Assembly (NCBI GenBank): GCA_030538475.1 | Contig: JAUNTX010000002.1 | Location: 295,126-359,125, forward strand | DNA length: 64,000 nucleotides | Direction of reading: 5' to 3' | From: Dermabacter sp. | Lineage (GTDB): Bacteria; Actinomycetota; Actinomycetes; Actinomycetales; Dermabacteraceae | Shown: positions 51,686 through 60,928 of the stretch, in pieces | Layout of the letters: every line of letters starts with the position of its first letter | Numbering within the stretch: position 1 is the stretch's first letter | Notes under the pieces: model-generated | What the model was told of the DNA's origin: nothing | The model's database searches: none | The model's input: only the letters and a program-made list of their open reading frames with translations | Made by a program: the position numbers and the translations under genes

Positions 51686-52768
51686 ATGAGCCCGAGCCAG
51701 CGTCCCGCCCCCGTCGGTTCCACATCGTGCTCGCCGTCCAGTGGTGCTGCCCTGCCGTCCGCTCCCGTCGGCCCCGCCCCGGATCCCGTGACCGGCGCGC
51801 GGTTCCTGCCCGCGGCCCTCACCCGCCCAACCCCGGCCGACCACAAGTACACGCGCGGCGTGCTCACCCTCGCCACCGGCTCCGACGCCTACCCCGGAGC
51901 GGCGCTGCTCGGCACCGAGGCCGCCGCCCGCTGCGGCATCGGCATGGTCCGCTACGACGGCCCCGACGCCGTTGCGCGGCTCGTCATCGCCCGCACCCCC
52001 GAAGTGGTGCCCCGCCCCGGCCGCAGCCAGGCGTGGGTGCTCGGATCCGGGTGGGAAGCGGGCCAGGCCGACGCCAGCCGCGTCCACGAACGAGTGCGCG
52101 CCATCCTCGCCCGCGCGAGCGACGATGCGGCGGGCGCGTTCCTCGTGCTCGATGCCGGGGCGCTCCTGGCCGTTCCCAACCTCGCCGACGAGTGCGCCCC
52201 CTTCACGACTGTTCTTACCCCGCACGCGGGCGAAGCGGCCGCGCTCGCGGCCCGCTTGGTGGGAGGCATCCCGGCCGGGCCCGCGGGCGACGGCTCCTCA
52301 GCCGGGAAGGCATGGACCCGGGCGCGCATCGAGGCCCATCCCGAGGCGGCGGCCCGCGACCTCGCGGAGCGCAGCGGCGCGATCGTGGTGCTCAAGGGCC
52401 ACACCACGGTTGTTGCCTCGCCGGGCGGCGCACCACTGACTGTCACCGCGCCCACGACGCGCCTGGCCACCGCCGGGACGGGTGACGTGCTCGCGGGCAT
52501 GATCGGCGCGCTCCTCGCTCTGAATCACGGGGCCCTCTGTCATACGGCCCTGTACCGCGAGGGCCCCACTGGGAGCGGGGGTCCCGCCAGTGACGCTCCC
52601 GCCAGTGACGCTGTCGCGCGCACCGTGGCGGCCGCCGTCGAACTGCACGGCCTGTGCGCCCGCGAGGCCGCCGGGGCAGGCGAGGCCCCGATCCTCGCGC
52701 ACGACCTCGCGCGCGTCGCGCCGCGCGTCATCGCCCGGGTGCAGGCCGAGGCTCAGGCTAAAGACTAA
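51686..52768 (+). CDS. nnrD: ADP-dependent NAD(P)H-hydrate dehydratase
   Basis: A 360-residue YjeF C-terminal/ribokinase-like domain protein. It repairs damaged NADH/NADPH hydrates using ADP. 'DAGALLAV', 'LTPHAGEAAAL', 'VVLKGHTTVV' and 'TAGTGDVLAGM' (anion hole and catalytic Asp) are the family blocks. A Pro/Ser/Ala-rich N-terminal extension of about 45 residues is poorly conserved and could be an over-long start. The NnrE epimerase domain, often fused, is absent. The 3' end overlaps the convergent glycerate kinase gene by 11 bp. Confidence 0.88.
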   Translation: MSPSQRPAPVGSTSCSPSSGAALPSAPVGPAPDPVTGARFLPAALTRPTPADHKYTRGVLTLATGSDAYPGAALLGTEAAARCGIGMVRYDGPDAVARLVIARTPEVVPRPGRSQAWVLGSGWEAGQADASRVHERVRAILARASDDAAGAFLVLDAGALLAVPNLADECAPFTTVLTPHAGEAAALAARLVGGIPAGPAGDGSSAGKAWTRARIEAHPEAAARDLAERSGAIVVLKGHTTVVASPGGAPLTVTAPTTRLATAGTGDVLAGMIGALLALNHGALCHTALYREGPTGSGGPASDAPASDAVARTVAAAVELHGLCAREAAGAGEAPILAHDLARVAPRVIARVQAEAQAKD

Positions 52769-54041
52769 GGCCGCGGCCCAGCTGCCGCCCCGCCTCCGCG
52801 AGCGCGAGGAGGGTCGCCTCCGGGTCATCCCGCGTGGGGCGATCGCTCACCTGATCGAGCGTCAGCACTTCCGCGATCCCGGCCCCCTGTGCTTCGTCAG
52901 CGCTCACCGTGCTCACGCCCGCCACGGCGATCACTCGTGGGCCCGCCTGCTCCGTTCTTGCCTTCGCCCTGTGCGCCCGTGCCGCCATCACCGCGGGCAG
53001 CTTCCCGTCGAGCGTCTGGCGGTCGAGGCTGCCCTCGCCCGTCACCACGAGGTCCGCGCGGGCGGCCTCGTCGTCGAAACCCAGCAGGTCCAGGAAGAAA
53101 TCGGCGCCGCTGACCACCCGCGCCCCCGCGAGCATGAGCGCGAAGCCGATCCCCCCGGACGCCCCCGCTCCCTCCGCCTCCGACGCCGCGCTCGCGGGCA
53201 GGCCCGCCGCATCGAGCACGTTCACCAGGTGGGCGAGGCCCTCCTCGAGCCGGGCCACGGTGGCCTCGCTCGCGCCCTTTTGCGGCCCGAACACCGCGGC
53301 CGCCCCGCGCTCGCCCAGCAGCGGATTCGTGACGTCGCTGGCCACGACCACCTCGACTTCGCCCCGTTCGAGCGCCTCCCGCAGCCTCGTGAACTCCGGC
53401 GTGACCTCGACGCGCGCTACGTCGATGAGGGTCCCGCCCGTCGGAATGAACTCGGCTCCGGCCCCGGTGCCTGCCCCGTCAGCGCCCGAGGGTGCTGAGT
53501 GAAAGCGCAGCCCCAGCTCGTGCAGGAGCCCCGAGCCCCCGTCGGTCGCGGCGCTGCCCCCAATGGCCGCCACCACTCGGCGCCACCCGCCCGCGGCCCG
53601 AGCGTTCCCCTCGCGCCCGTTCCCCTCGCGTACGGCGTCGAGCGCGTGGACGAGCGCCTGCCCGAACCCCGTCGAACACGCCTGCAGCGCCGCTTCGTCG
53701 TCGATGACCGGCACCATCTGCAGGCCCGAGGTGGTCGCCACCTCCACCACGGCCTCGCCGCTGCCCACGGCGATGACCGTCTCCGCACGCTCGCCCGTCG
53801 GCCCCGTCACCCGGCACACCCGGGCAGCGAAGCGCTCCGCGACCGAGAGCGCCGCCTCGACGCTGCCATCGCCGCCGTCGGCCAGCGGCAGGAGCCGCAC
53901 CACCGCGCCCGGCGCCGCCTCCCTCACGCCCCGCGCGAGCGCCTCGCACACCTCGCGCGCACTGGCCGTCCCCTTGAACTTGTCGGGCGCAATGAGCACC
54001 CGGGGCGCGTCGGCCCCCGAAACCCCGATGGTCTGCACCAC
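52758..54041 (-). CDS. glxK: Glycerate kinase, GlxK family
   Basis: A 427-residue glycerate kinase of the bacterial GK-I family, which makes 2- or 3-phosphoglycerate from D-glycerate. Motifs include 'IAPDKFKGTASA', 'PLADGGDGS', 'AIGGSAATDGGSG' and 'VTGEGSLDRQTL'. It is some 40-50 residues longer than usual owing to Ala/Gly/Glu insertions. The start is a GTG (54041 or 54038) behind GGGGAGG. It is divergent from the TerC-family gene. Confidence 0.88.
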   Translation of the reverse strand: MVQTIGVSGADAPRVLIAPDKFKGTASAREVCEALARGVREAAPGAVVRLLPLADGGDGSVEAALSVAERFAARVCRVTGPTGERAETVIAVGSGEAVVEVATTSGLQMVPVIDDEAALQACSTGFGQALVHALDAVREGNGREGNARAAGGWRRVVAAIGGSAATDGGSGLLHELGLRFHSAPSGADGAGTGAGAEFIPTGGTLIDVARVEVTPEFTRLREALERGEVEVVVASDVTNPLLGERGAAAVFGPQKGASEATVARLEEGLAHLVNVLDAAGLPASAASEAEGAGASGGIGFALMLAGARVVSGADFFLDLLGFDDEAARADLVVTGEGSLDRQTLDGKLPAVMAARAHRAKARTEQAGPRVIAVAGVSTVSADEAQGAGIAEVLTLDQVSDRPTRDDPEATLLALAEAGRQLGRGLSL

Positions 54042-54095
54042 GAAACCTCCCCACGTTCGCGCCCGGCCGCTAGGATGGGCGGGTTACGGATCGAC

Positions 54096-54114
54096 GGCGC
54101 CAGGTTATGGCGCC
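54096..54114 (+). promoter_or_regulatory. Hairpin in the TerC-family gene leader
   Basis: GGCGCC and GGCGCC form a 6-bp stem around a 7-nt loop, followed by TTCTCTGTTT, 42 bp before the start codon. This looks like a weak terminator or attenuator. TerC-family genes are often under a manganese riboswitch, but I do not see that riboswitch's conserved features. Confidence 0.35.
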
Positions 54115-54156
54115 TTCTCTGTTTGTGGTCAATCATCCCAGCGCGAAGGGTCCCTG

Positions 54157-55296
54157 ATGGGCGAAATCTCCCTCCAATTCGAGGTCATCTCACTGATCGT
54201 CCTCGTCGTCATCCTGCTTGTTGACCTGCTCCTGGTGGTCAAGCGGCCCCACGTGCCGAGCTTCAAGGAGTGCATCGCGTGGGTGACGTTCTACGTGTCG
54301 CTCGCTCTGATCTTCGCGGTGACACTGTTCTTCCTGTCCGGCGGGCAGGTGGCGGGCGAGTTCCTCGCGGGCTGGCTCACCGAATACTCGCTCAGCGTGG
54401 ACAACCTCTTCGTCTTCATCGTCATCATGGCGAAGTTCGCCGTGCCGCGGAAGTACCAGCAAGAAGTGCTCATGGTGGGCATCATCATCGCGCTCGTGCT
54501 GCGCGCTGCCTTCATCCTGCTCGGCGCCGCCGTCATCGACTCGTTCGCGTGGGTGTTCTACATCTTCGCGATCTTCCTGTTCTACACCGCGTGGAAGCAG
54601 ATCCAGGGCGATGATGACTCCGAAGAAGACAAGGGCGACGGCTTCCTGCTCGGCACCCTCAAGCGGTTCGTCAACGTGTCCGACTCCTACGACGGCAACA
54701 AGATCCGCACCGTCGTCAGCGGCAAGAAGATGTTCACGCCGCTGCTGCTCGTGTTCCTCACGATCGGCCTCACCGACGTCATGTTCGCCGTCGATTCGAT
54801 CCCCGCGATCTTCGGCATCACGCAGAACCCGTTCATCGTGTTCACCGTGAACCTCTTCGCGCTCATGGGCCTGCGCCAGCTGTACTTCCTGCTGGGCGGC
54901 CTCGTGGATCGCCTCGTGTACCTCCACTACGGCCTCGCCGCGATCCTGGGCTTCATCGGCATCAAGCTGCTGATCCACGCCGCGCACGAGTCGCCGCTGT
55001 GGCCCGAGGATTCCACCGTGGGTCAGATCGTGCACGCGATCCCCGAGGTGCCGATCTGGCTCTCGCTCACCGTGATCGCGGGCTCGATGATCGTGGCGAC
55101 CATCGCCTCGATCCTGTGGGGCCCAAAGCCCGGCGAGGCAGCGCCCGGCGTGAGCGGCGACGTGAGCACCACCGGTGCCGAAACCGCCGACGCCCTCGCG
55201 AGCAGCGAGGCCGGAAGCGAGACGGCCGCCGCGGGCAGCGACCAGTCCGTGCCCAACCAGTCCGGGGCCGACGAGACCCCCGGCTCGCGAAGCTAG
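54157..55296 (+). CDS. TerC-family membrane protein (metal exporter-like)
   Basis: A 379-residue protein with about nine membrane helices, matching the TerC/Alx group. The conserved acidic motifs 'EYSLSVDNLFVF' and 'LTDVMFAVDSIPA' are both present. Members export manganese or support metalation of exported proteins. A cytoplasmic charged loop lies near residues 150-185. A disordered Ala/Ser/Glu-rich tail of about 55 residues follows the last helix. GAAGGG is upstream of the ATG. Confidence 0.88.
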   Translation: MGEISLQFEVISLIVLVVILLVDLLLVVKRPHVPSFKECIAWVTFYVSLALIFAVTLFFLSGGQVAGEFLAGWLTEYSLSVDNLFVFIVIMAKFAVPRKYQQEVLMVGIIIALVLRAAFILLGAAVIDSFAWVFYIFAIFLFYTAWKQIQGDDDSEEDKGDGFLLGTLKRFVNVSDSYDGNKIRTVVSGKKMFTPLLLVFLTIGLTDVMFAVDSIPAIFGITQNPFIVFTVNLFALMGLRQLYFLLGGLVDRLVYLHYGLAAILGFIGIKLLIHAAHESPLWPEDSTVGQIVHAIPEVPIWLSLTVIAGSMIVATIASILWGPKPGEAAPGVSGDVSTTGAETADALASSEAGSETAAAGSDQSVPNQSGADETPGSRS

Positions 55297-55355
55297 CCCC
55301 ACGGGGCCCCAGGTAAGGTTTATCTTCCCTGGTCAGGCGGGGTTTTGGGCGAGAT

Positions 55356-55374
55356 TTAGGTAAGCCTGTCAACC
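55356..55374 (+). promoter_or_regulatory. Iron-box-like (DtxR/IdeR) site upstream of the VIT gene
   Basis: TTAGGTAAGCCTGTCAACC matches the left 12 bases of the DtxR/IdeR consensus TWAGGTWAGSCTWACCTWA; the right half is poor. Another partial match, AGGTAAGGTTTATCTTCCCT, lies 26 bp to the left (55311-55330). Iron control of a VIT gene makes biological sense. Confidence 0.4.
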
Positions 55375-55410
55375 CTGGAACCCCCGCCCGTTTGGGCGTA
55401 CGCTGCCAGC

Positions 55411-56295
55411 ATGAACGTCGATCTTGCCCGCAGCCACGCCCCTCAAGAGACGGCGTCCCTTCCCCCTGCCACGTGGACCACGAACTTCGATGTCCGCGCG
55501 GAGCAGCAGGTGGATTGGGACTACCTCGCGGGCGAAGGTGATGAGGCGCCCGAGACGGCCGCGCTCGCGGACGGTGCCGCCGCCCCGGGCGGGGCCGACG
55601 GCAGCAAGGACGATCGCGTGGCCACCTCGGCGCGCCTCAACCAGCTGCGCGCGGGCGTGCTCGGCGCGAACGACGGCATCGTCTCCGTCGCGGGCATGGT
55701 CGTCGGCGTGGCCGCCGCCACCCCCGCCTTCGCACCGCTGGCCGTGGCGGGCGTCGCCGCCATCACCGCGGGCGCCCTGTCCATGGCGATGGGCGAATAC
55801 GTCTCCGTCTCCACCCAGCGCGACACCGAAAAGGCCCTGCTCGAGCGCACTCGCGGGCGCCTCGACGCCGACCCCGACGGCGAACTCGCCGCCCTCGCGA
55901 GCGCCCTCGAAGAAACGGGAATGCCCGCGGATCTTGCCCGGGCCGCCGCCACCCGCATGAGCGCCCATGACGCCCTCGATGCCCACGCCCGCGTGCGTTT
56001 CGGCATCGAAGAAGACGCCCTCGTCTCACCCGCCGGGGCCGCCGTCGCCTCCCTCATGGCCTTCACCCTCGGCGGGCTGCTCCCGCTGGCCGCGGTGCTG
56101 CTGGCCCCCGTCGGCCTGAAGGCCGTGGCCACGTTCGCCGCGGTGCTGCTGGCCCTTTCGCTCACGGGCGCCATCTCCGCGCGCCTCGGCCAGGCGGCCG
56201 CGGGCCGCGCGACCCTGCGCACCATCCTCGGCGGTAGCGCCGCCATGGCCGTCACCTACGGGATCGGCTCGCTCATCGGCATCGGGCTCGGGTAG
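55411..56295 (+). CDS. VIT1/CCC1-family iron/manganese transporter
   Basis: A 294-residue VIT-family protein. After an acidic, disordered N-terminus of about 75 residues, 'LRAGVLGANDGIVSVAGMV' begins helix 1 with the family's GxNDG motif, followed by 'AMGEYVSVSTQRDTE', a conserved metal-binding stretch. Five helices are seen, split by a cytoplasmic metal-binding domain near residues 155-205. VIT proteins move ferrous iron or manganese across membranes. An iron-box-like sequence lies about 40 bp upstream. Confidence 0.87.
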   Translation: MNVDLARSHAPQETASLPPATWTTNFDVRAEQQVDWDYLAGEGDEAPETAALADGAAAPGGADGSKDDRVATSARLNQLRAGVLGANDGIVSVAGMVVGVAAATPAFAPLAVAGVAAITAGALSMAMGEYVSVSTQRDTEKALLERTRGRLDADPDGELAALASALEETGMPADLARAAATRMSAHDALDAHARVRFGIEEDALVSPAGAAVASLMAFTLGGLLPLAAVLLAPVGLKAVATFAAVLLALSLTGAISARLGQAAAGRATLRTILGGSAAMAVTYGIGSLIGIGLG

Positions 56296-56363
56296 CCGCT
56301 GCGGCTGTGTCGGGCGGCCGGGGTTGTCGCCCGCTCGCGTGCGCCCGTCGGGTTCGTTTCCGC

Positions 56364-57347
56364 TCAGGTCTCGAGGATGCGCTGCGCCGTATCCCGGTCG
56401 GTGACCAGGCCGGAGATGAAGCCGGAGCGGGCGGCGCCGATGATGGCGCGCGCCTTGCTCGCCCCCGCCGCCACGGCCACGACGTTCGGTGTGCGGCGCA
56501 GATGATGGGTTTCGAGCGTGACGCAGAGCCGGGTCACCTCGGGTGCCACCACCTTGCCGTCGGCGTTGAACCAGATGCCCGCGATCTCCCCGACCGCGCC
56601 GGACGCGTCGATGCGTGCCGTGACCGCGGGCGGAAACTCGTCGCGGATCTGGGTCTCGGGGGGATCCCACGAGCCGACGGAGACGACGGCGAGGTCCAGG
56701 TGTTCGAAGAGCCCTCGGACGAAGGTGAGGTCGTCCATCCACGTCTGCCTCTCGGAGGTGGTTCCCACGAAGAGGGGGGCCTTGATGGCGTGGGCGGCGC
56801 CCTGGACCGCTTCGAGCCGGGGCCGTAGGCGTTCGATAGGGGAGGTGGGGGCCTCGGAGGGGATCTCGCCGGTGATCTGTACGGCGGTGAACGGGGGTGG
56901 GTCGGTGAGTTGGGACGCGACCGAGAGCATCGTGCGGCCCCACGTGAAGCCCACGTTGTCACCGGGGCGGGCCAGCTCGCGGATGACGGCCGCGCCCATC
57001 GCCCCGAGCTGCTCGCGGATCTCCGTGGCCTCCCCCTGGGAGTCGATCACGCGCACGAGGTCGAGGCCCAGGTGCTCGCGCAGGGGCGCGGAGAACATGG
57101 GGAGGTCGGTGGTGGGCTCGAGGATCTCGATGCGAATGATCCCCTCCTCGCGTCCTTTCGCCAGGAGACGGGCGATCTTGAACCGCGAGATACCGAATTG
57201 CTTGGCCAGCTCCACCTTGGAGACGTCCTCGAGGTAGTAGCGCCGGGCGAGTTGGGCGATCAGTTGACTCTCGGAGAGGGCGTCGGTGGACGGCGGCGAC
57301 TGGGCGTAGTCGTCGGTACGGCTGGGGGGCACGGCTTCTCCTGACAT
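56364..57347 (-). CDS. SorC-family sugar-responsive regulator (second copy)
   Basis: A roughly 327-residue SorC/DeoR regulator with an N-terminal helix-turn-helix ('VSKVELAKQFGISRFKIARL') and a sugar-phosphate-binding domain ending with 'VTDRDTAQRIL'. It is divergent from a kinase and importer operon whose promoter is followed by two dyads. LsrR, which controls AI-2 uptake, is a SorC protein in the same gene arrangement. I chose the ATG over an in-frame TTG one codon upstream. Confidence 0.88.
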   Translation of the reverse strand: MSGEAVPPSRTDDYAQSPPSTDALSESQLIAQLARRYYLEDVSKVELAKQFGISRFKIARLLAKGREEGIIRIEILEPTTDLPMFSAPLREHLGLDLVRVIDSQGEATEIREQLGAMGAAVIRELARPGDNVGFTWGRTMLSVASQLTDPPPFTAVQITGEIPSEAPTSPIERLRPRLEAVQGAAHAIKAPLFVGTTSERQTWMDDLTFVRGLFEHLDLAVVSVGSWDPPETQIRDEFPPAVTARIDASGAVGEIAGIWFNADGKVVAPEVTRLCVTLETHHLRRTPNVVAVAAGASKARAIIGAARSGFISGLVTDRDTAQRILET

Positions 57348-57360
57348 CAAGGCGCAAACG

Positions 57361-57389
57361 TTGACAGCCTATGCCCCGACCCGTATGGT
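57361..57389 (+). promoter_or_regulatory. Promoter of the kinase-DAK-importer operon
   Basis: TTGACA (57361-57366) and TATGGT (57384-57389) are separated by 17 bp. Two dyads lie immediately downstream. Confidence 0.7.
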
Positions 57390-57390
57390 G

Positions 57391-57400
57391 CTCATATGAG
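57391..57400. promoter_or_regulatory. SorC operator candidate CTCATATGAG
   Basis: A perfect 10-bp palindrome one base after the -10 box, covering the expected start site. Confidence 0.6.
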
Positions 57401-57411
57401 TGTTGCTGAAT

Positions 57412-57423
57412 GCTCATGTGAGC
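57412..57423. promoter_or_regulatory. SorC operator candidate GCTCATGTGAGC
   Basis: A second dyad with GCTCA/TGAGC arms, two helical turns (21-22 bp) from the first. Repetition of the same arms supports cooperative binding by the divergent SorC regulator. Confidence 0.6.
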
Positions 57424-57465
57424 GCCTCGATGGAGGCGCGGGAAACTCTCAGAGAGGAGGGTGAG

Positions 57466-59130
57466 GTGAGCACACCGAGCACCTACGTTCTGGGGATCGA
57501 CTTCGGAACCGAATCGGCCCGAGCGGTCCTGGTCCGCCTGAGCGACGGAGCGGAAATCGCCTCGGCCGTGCATCCCTACCAGCACGGCGTCATGGACGAA
57601 ACGCTCGTTCACACCGGCACGGCGCTGCCCGCCGACTCCGCGCTCCAAGACCCCGATGATTACCTCGCCTCCCTGCAGGCCGTGATCCGCAGCGTCGTCG
57701 GCCGCTCCCGCATCCAGCCCGAGCAGATCATCGGCCTCGGGATCGACACCACCGCGTGCACCCTGGTGCTCACCGACGCCCACCTCGTGCCGCTGCCCCG
57801 CCTCACCCGCTGGCGCAGCCAGCCCCTCGCGTATGCGCGCCTGTGGAAGCACCACGCCGCCCAGTACTGCGCCGACGACCTCATCGCCGCGGCCCGCGCC
57901 GAAGGCGGCATGTTCCTGCCCACCTACGGCGGCAGGCTCTCCTCCGAATGGCTGCTGCCGAAGGCCCTGCAAACCCTCCGCGAAGCCCCCGAGGTCTACG
58001 CCGCGGCCGAACGCATCCTCGAACAGCAGGACTGGATCGTCTCGACCCTCGTGGGCCGCGAGGTGCGGTCCGCCTCGGTGGCCGGATACAAGGGCACCTA
58101 CCGCGCCGAAGGCGACGGCTACCCTCCCGCCTCCTTCCTCGACGGAGTGCACCAGGGCTTCGCCACCGTGCTCGACAAGGTGGGCCACGAGTTCCTCGCC
58201 CCCGGCCAGCAGGCGGGCACCCTGAGCGGCGAATGGGCCGAAAAGCTGGGCCTCGCCCCCGGCACGGCCGTCGCAGCGGGCACGATTGACGCCCACGCCG
58301 CGGTGCTCGGATCCGGCGTGGTCGAATCCAACGTCATGGTCGCCGTGATGGGCACGAGCGTCTGCAACCTCATCGTCACCGACCAGTACGCCGAACCCGT
58401 CGGCATCCAGGGCGTCGTGCTCGATGGCATCCTGCCCGGAAAGTGGGGGCACGAGGCAGGCCAGGCAGGCTTCGGCGACACCTTCGGCTGGTTCGTCCAT
58501 CACCTCGCCGGGGCCGACGTCGCCGACGAGGCCGCGATCACCGGCCGCTCCGTCTTCGAGGTGCTTGAAGCGCACGCCTCGACGCTCGGCCCGGGCGGCA
58601 GCGGGCTGCTGGTCTTGGATTGGCTGAGCGGCAACCGCTCGGTCCTGGTCGATTCCAACCTCTCCGGGGCGATCATCGGGATGACCCTCGCGACCCGCTC
58701 GCACCACATCTATCGAGCGCTGCTCGAAGCCGCCGCCTTCGGCCAGCGCACCATCCTCGAAGCGTTCGAACAGGCTGGGGTGAGCATCGACAGGTTCGTG
58801 GTCTGCGGGGGGATTCCCCGCAAGAGCCCGCTGCTCATGCAGATCCTGGCCGACGTGACCGGCCGCCGCATCGAGGTGTCCCCGTCCGTGAACAGTTCGG
58901 CGCTTGGGGCCGCCCTGCACGCGGCCATCGCCGCCGGTGTCACCACCTGGGAGCAGGCCGCTGCCCTCGCCCCCGCCATCACGGCAGTGCACACCCCGGA
59001 TCCCGCCCGCCACGCCGCCTACGAGCCCGTGTACGCCCTGTACCGGCGCCTCCATGACGACCTCGGCGTGAGCCACCCCGAGTACATGCACCAGTTGCGC
59101 GACCTCCAGGCCAGTGCCCCGACCGTGTGA
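57466..59130 (+). CDS. FGGY-family carbohydrate kinase, ribulokinase-like
   Basis: A 554-residue FGGY kinase. 'GIDFGTESARAVLVRLSDG' is the N-terminal phosphate-binding block, and 'LLVLDWLSGNRSVLVD' plus 'CGGIPRKSPLLMQI' match AraB-type ribulokinases better than LsrK or XylB. It phosphorylates a ketopentose or similar sugar with ATP. GTG 57466 is chosen because GAGAGGAGG lies just upstream; longer starts lack a ribosome-binding site. It is the first gene of an operon with a DhaK-DhaL fusion and a ribose-type importer. Confidence 0.87.
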   Translation: MSTPSTYVLGIDFGTESARAVLVRLSDGAEIASAVHPYQHGVMDETLVHTGTALPADSALQDPDDYLASLQAVIRSVVGRSRIQPEQIIGLGIDTTACTLVLTDAHLVPLPRLTRWRSQPLAYARLWKHHAAQYCADDLIAAARAEGGMFLPTYGGRLSSEWLLPKALQTLREAPEVYAAAERILEQQDWIVSTLVGREVRSASVAGYKGTYRAEGDGYPPASFLDGVHQGFATVLDKVGHEFLAPGQQAGTLSGEWAEKLGLAPGTAVAAGTIDAHAAVLGSGVVESNVMVAVMGTSVCNLIVTDQYAEPVGIQGVVLDGILPGKWGHEAGQAGFGDTFGWFVHHLAGADVADEAAITGRSVFEVLEAHASTLGPGGSGLLVLDWLSGNRSVLVDSNLSGAIIGMTLATRSHHIYRALLEAAAFGQRTILEAFEQAGVSIDRFVVCGGIPRKSPLLMQILADVTGRRIEVSPSVNSSALGAALHAAIAAGVTTWEQAAALAPAITAVHTPDPARHAAYEPVYALYRRLHDDLGVSHPEYMHQLRDLQASAPTV

Positions 59131-59153
59131 GACCACCCCGAAGGAGAGCTTCG

Positions 59154-60887
59154 ATGAGGAAGATTATCAACGACCCCGAGCATTTCGTCGACGAGGTTAT
59201 CGACGGCATTCTGCTCGCCCACCCCGACCGGCTGCGAGCCGTCGGTGGTGATCGCCGTGCGCTCGTGCGGCGCGACGCGGGCACCGGCGGGCGCGTCGGG
59301 ATCGTCACCGGGGGAGGCTCCGGGCACCTCCCGCTGTTCCTCGGCTACGTGGGGCGCGGCCTCGCCTCGGGCGTGGCCGTCGGCAACGTGTTCTCCTCCC
59401 CCTCACCGCAGCAGGTCCACCGCGCCACCCTCGCCAGTGACGACGGGGCCGGGGTGCTCTACCTCTACGGCAACTACGGCGGCGATGTCTACACCTTCGA
59501 TCTTGGCGCCGACCTCAGCGCGGCCGACGGGGTCCGCACCACCACCGTCGTCGGCACCGACGACCTGCTCTCCGCCCCCGCCGACCGGGCCGACACGAGG
59601 CGCGGGGTGGCCGGGCTGTTCTTCGCCTACAAGACGGCCGGTGCCGCCGCCGAACGCGGCGACGACCTCGATGCCGTCACCGAGATCGCCCAACGTACGT
59701 GCGATCGCACCCGCACCATGGGCGTCGGCCTCTCACCCACGATCCTGCCCGCCGCCGGACAGCCGACCTTCACCCTCGGCGAGGGCGAGATGGAGATCGG
59801 GATCGGGATCCACGGGGAACCCGGCCAGCACCGCGGGCCGCTCGAGACCGCCGACCAGATCACGGACCGGTTCCTCGCTGAGTTGCTCGAAGAACTGCCC
59901 GTCGCCACCGGCGACCGGGTGGCGGTGCTGGTCAACGGCCTGGGCGCCACGCCGCTCGAAGAGCTGTACGTGATCTACCGCCGGATGCACCGGGTGCTCA
60001 CCGAACGGGGAACGCAGATCGCCCACGTGTATATCGGCGAATACGCCACGAGCCTGGAAATGGCCGGGGCCAGCGTGTCCCTGTGCCACCTCGACGACGA
60101 ACTTTCCGACCTGCTCGCGGCGCCCGCGGACTCCCCGTTCTTCGAACAGGCCGCCGGTACCCGGGCCCGGCACGACGGTGCCGGTGCGGGGGAGGCCGAC
60201 GAGCCGACGCCCGCACCCGGTGGTGAGGGTGGCGGCGAGGGCGAGGTGCGCACGATCCGCACCGTCGCGGACCCCGGGCCTCTGCGTGAGCTGCTTCTGG
60301 CCGTCACCGTGCGCCTGCCCCGCCACCGCGATGAGCTGCGCGCCCTGGATGCCGCCCTCGGCGACGGCGACCTCGGCATCACCGTTGCCGCAGGCGCCGA
60401 GGCCGTGCACGAGGCGCTCGATGCCCTCCCCGTGGGCGCCGCCGCTGACGAGGTGCTGCGCGCCGCCGGTACCGCCTTCGCCTCGGCCAATCCCTCGACC
60501 TTCGCTGCGCTCATCGGCGGGGCGTCCCTGGCCGCCGCCGAGGCAGCCGGGGATCGGCTCGATGCGCACACACTGCCCGCGGTGCTCGACGCCGTAATCG
60601 CGCGGATCGCCGAGCGCGGCGGTGCGCACGCGGGCGACAAGACCGTCCTGGATGTGCTGTATGCCGTGCGCGCGAGCGTCGACGACGCCTCCGGTACGCC
60701 CGCCGAGAGGGCTCACCGCGCCCGCGAGGCAGCCCAGCAGACCGTCACCACGTTCGCCGATAAGCCCTCCCGCCGCGGCCGCGCCGCCTGGGTGGGGGAG
60801 CGCTCCGTCGGCCACCAAGATCCCGGACAGGTCGCCGCGCTGCGGTTCCTGGACGAGTTGTGCGCAGTACTGGACCGGGACGCATAA
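59154..60887 (+). CDS. DhaK-DhaL fusion ketose kinase
   Basis: A 577-residue protein joining a DhaK domain (residues 1 to about 340) to a DhaL domain (about 375-577) by a Gly/Glu/Pro-rich linker. His220 ('GIGIHGEPG') and His58 ('GSGHLPL') are the active-site histidines. 'DAALGDGDLG' supplies the metal-binding aspartates. The fused layout implies ATP as donor. The binding loop GSGHLPLFLGYVG matches the split paralogue at 4.3 kb and differs from classical dihydroxyacetone kinases, so a C4 or C5 ketose is possible. AAGGAG precedes the ATG. Confidence 0.85.
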   Translation: MRKIINDPEHFVDEVIDGILLAHPDRLRAVGGDRRALVRRDAGTGGRVGIVTGGGSGHLPLFLGYVGRGLASGVAVGNVFSSPSPQQVHRATLASDDGAGVLYLYGNYGGDVYTFDLGADLSAADGVRTTTVVGTDDLLSAPADRADTRRGVAGLFFAYKTAGAAAERGDDLDAVTEIAQRTCDRTRTMGVGLSPTILPAAGQPTFTLGEGEMEIGIGIHGEPGQHRGPLETADQITDRFLAELLEELPVATGDRVAVLVNGLGATPLEELYVIYRRMHRVLTERGTQIAHVYIGEYATSLEMAGASVSLCHLDDELSDLLAAPADSPFFEQAAGTRARHDGAGAGEADEPTPAPGGEGGGEGEVRTIRTVADPGPLRELLLAVTVRLPRHRDELRALDAALGDGDLGITVAAGAEAVHEALDALPVGAAADEVLRAAGTAFASANPSTFAALIGGASLAAAEAAGDRLDAHTLPAVLDAVIARIAERGGAHAGDKTVLDVLYAVRASVDDASGTPAERAHRAREAAQQTVTTFADKPSRRGRAAWVGERSVGHQDPGQVAALRFLDELCAVLDRDA

Positions 60888-60928
60888 GCGCCCGGAGTCT
60901 CCACCACCCCGATTCGAAGGAGAGTCCC

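Noticed and set aside
54060..54156. yybP-ykoY manganese riboswitch before the TerC-family gene
   Set aside because: Expected for the gene family, but I could not find its conserved loops. Only a short hairpin is visible.
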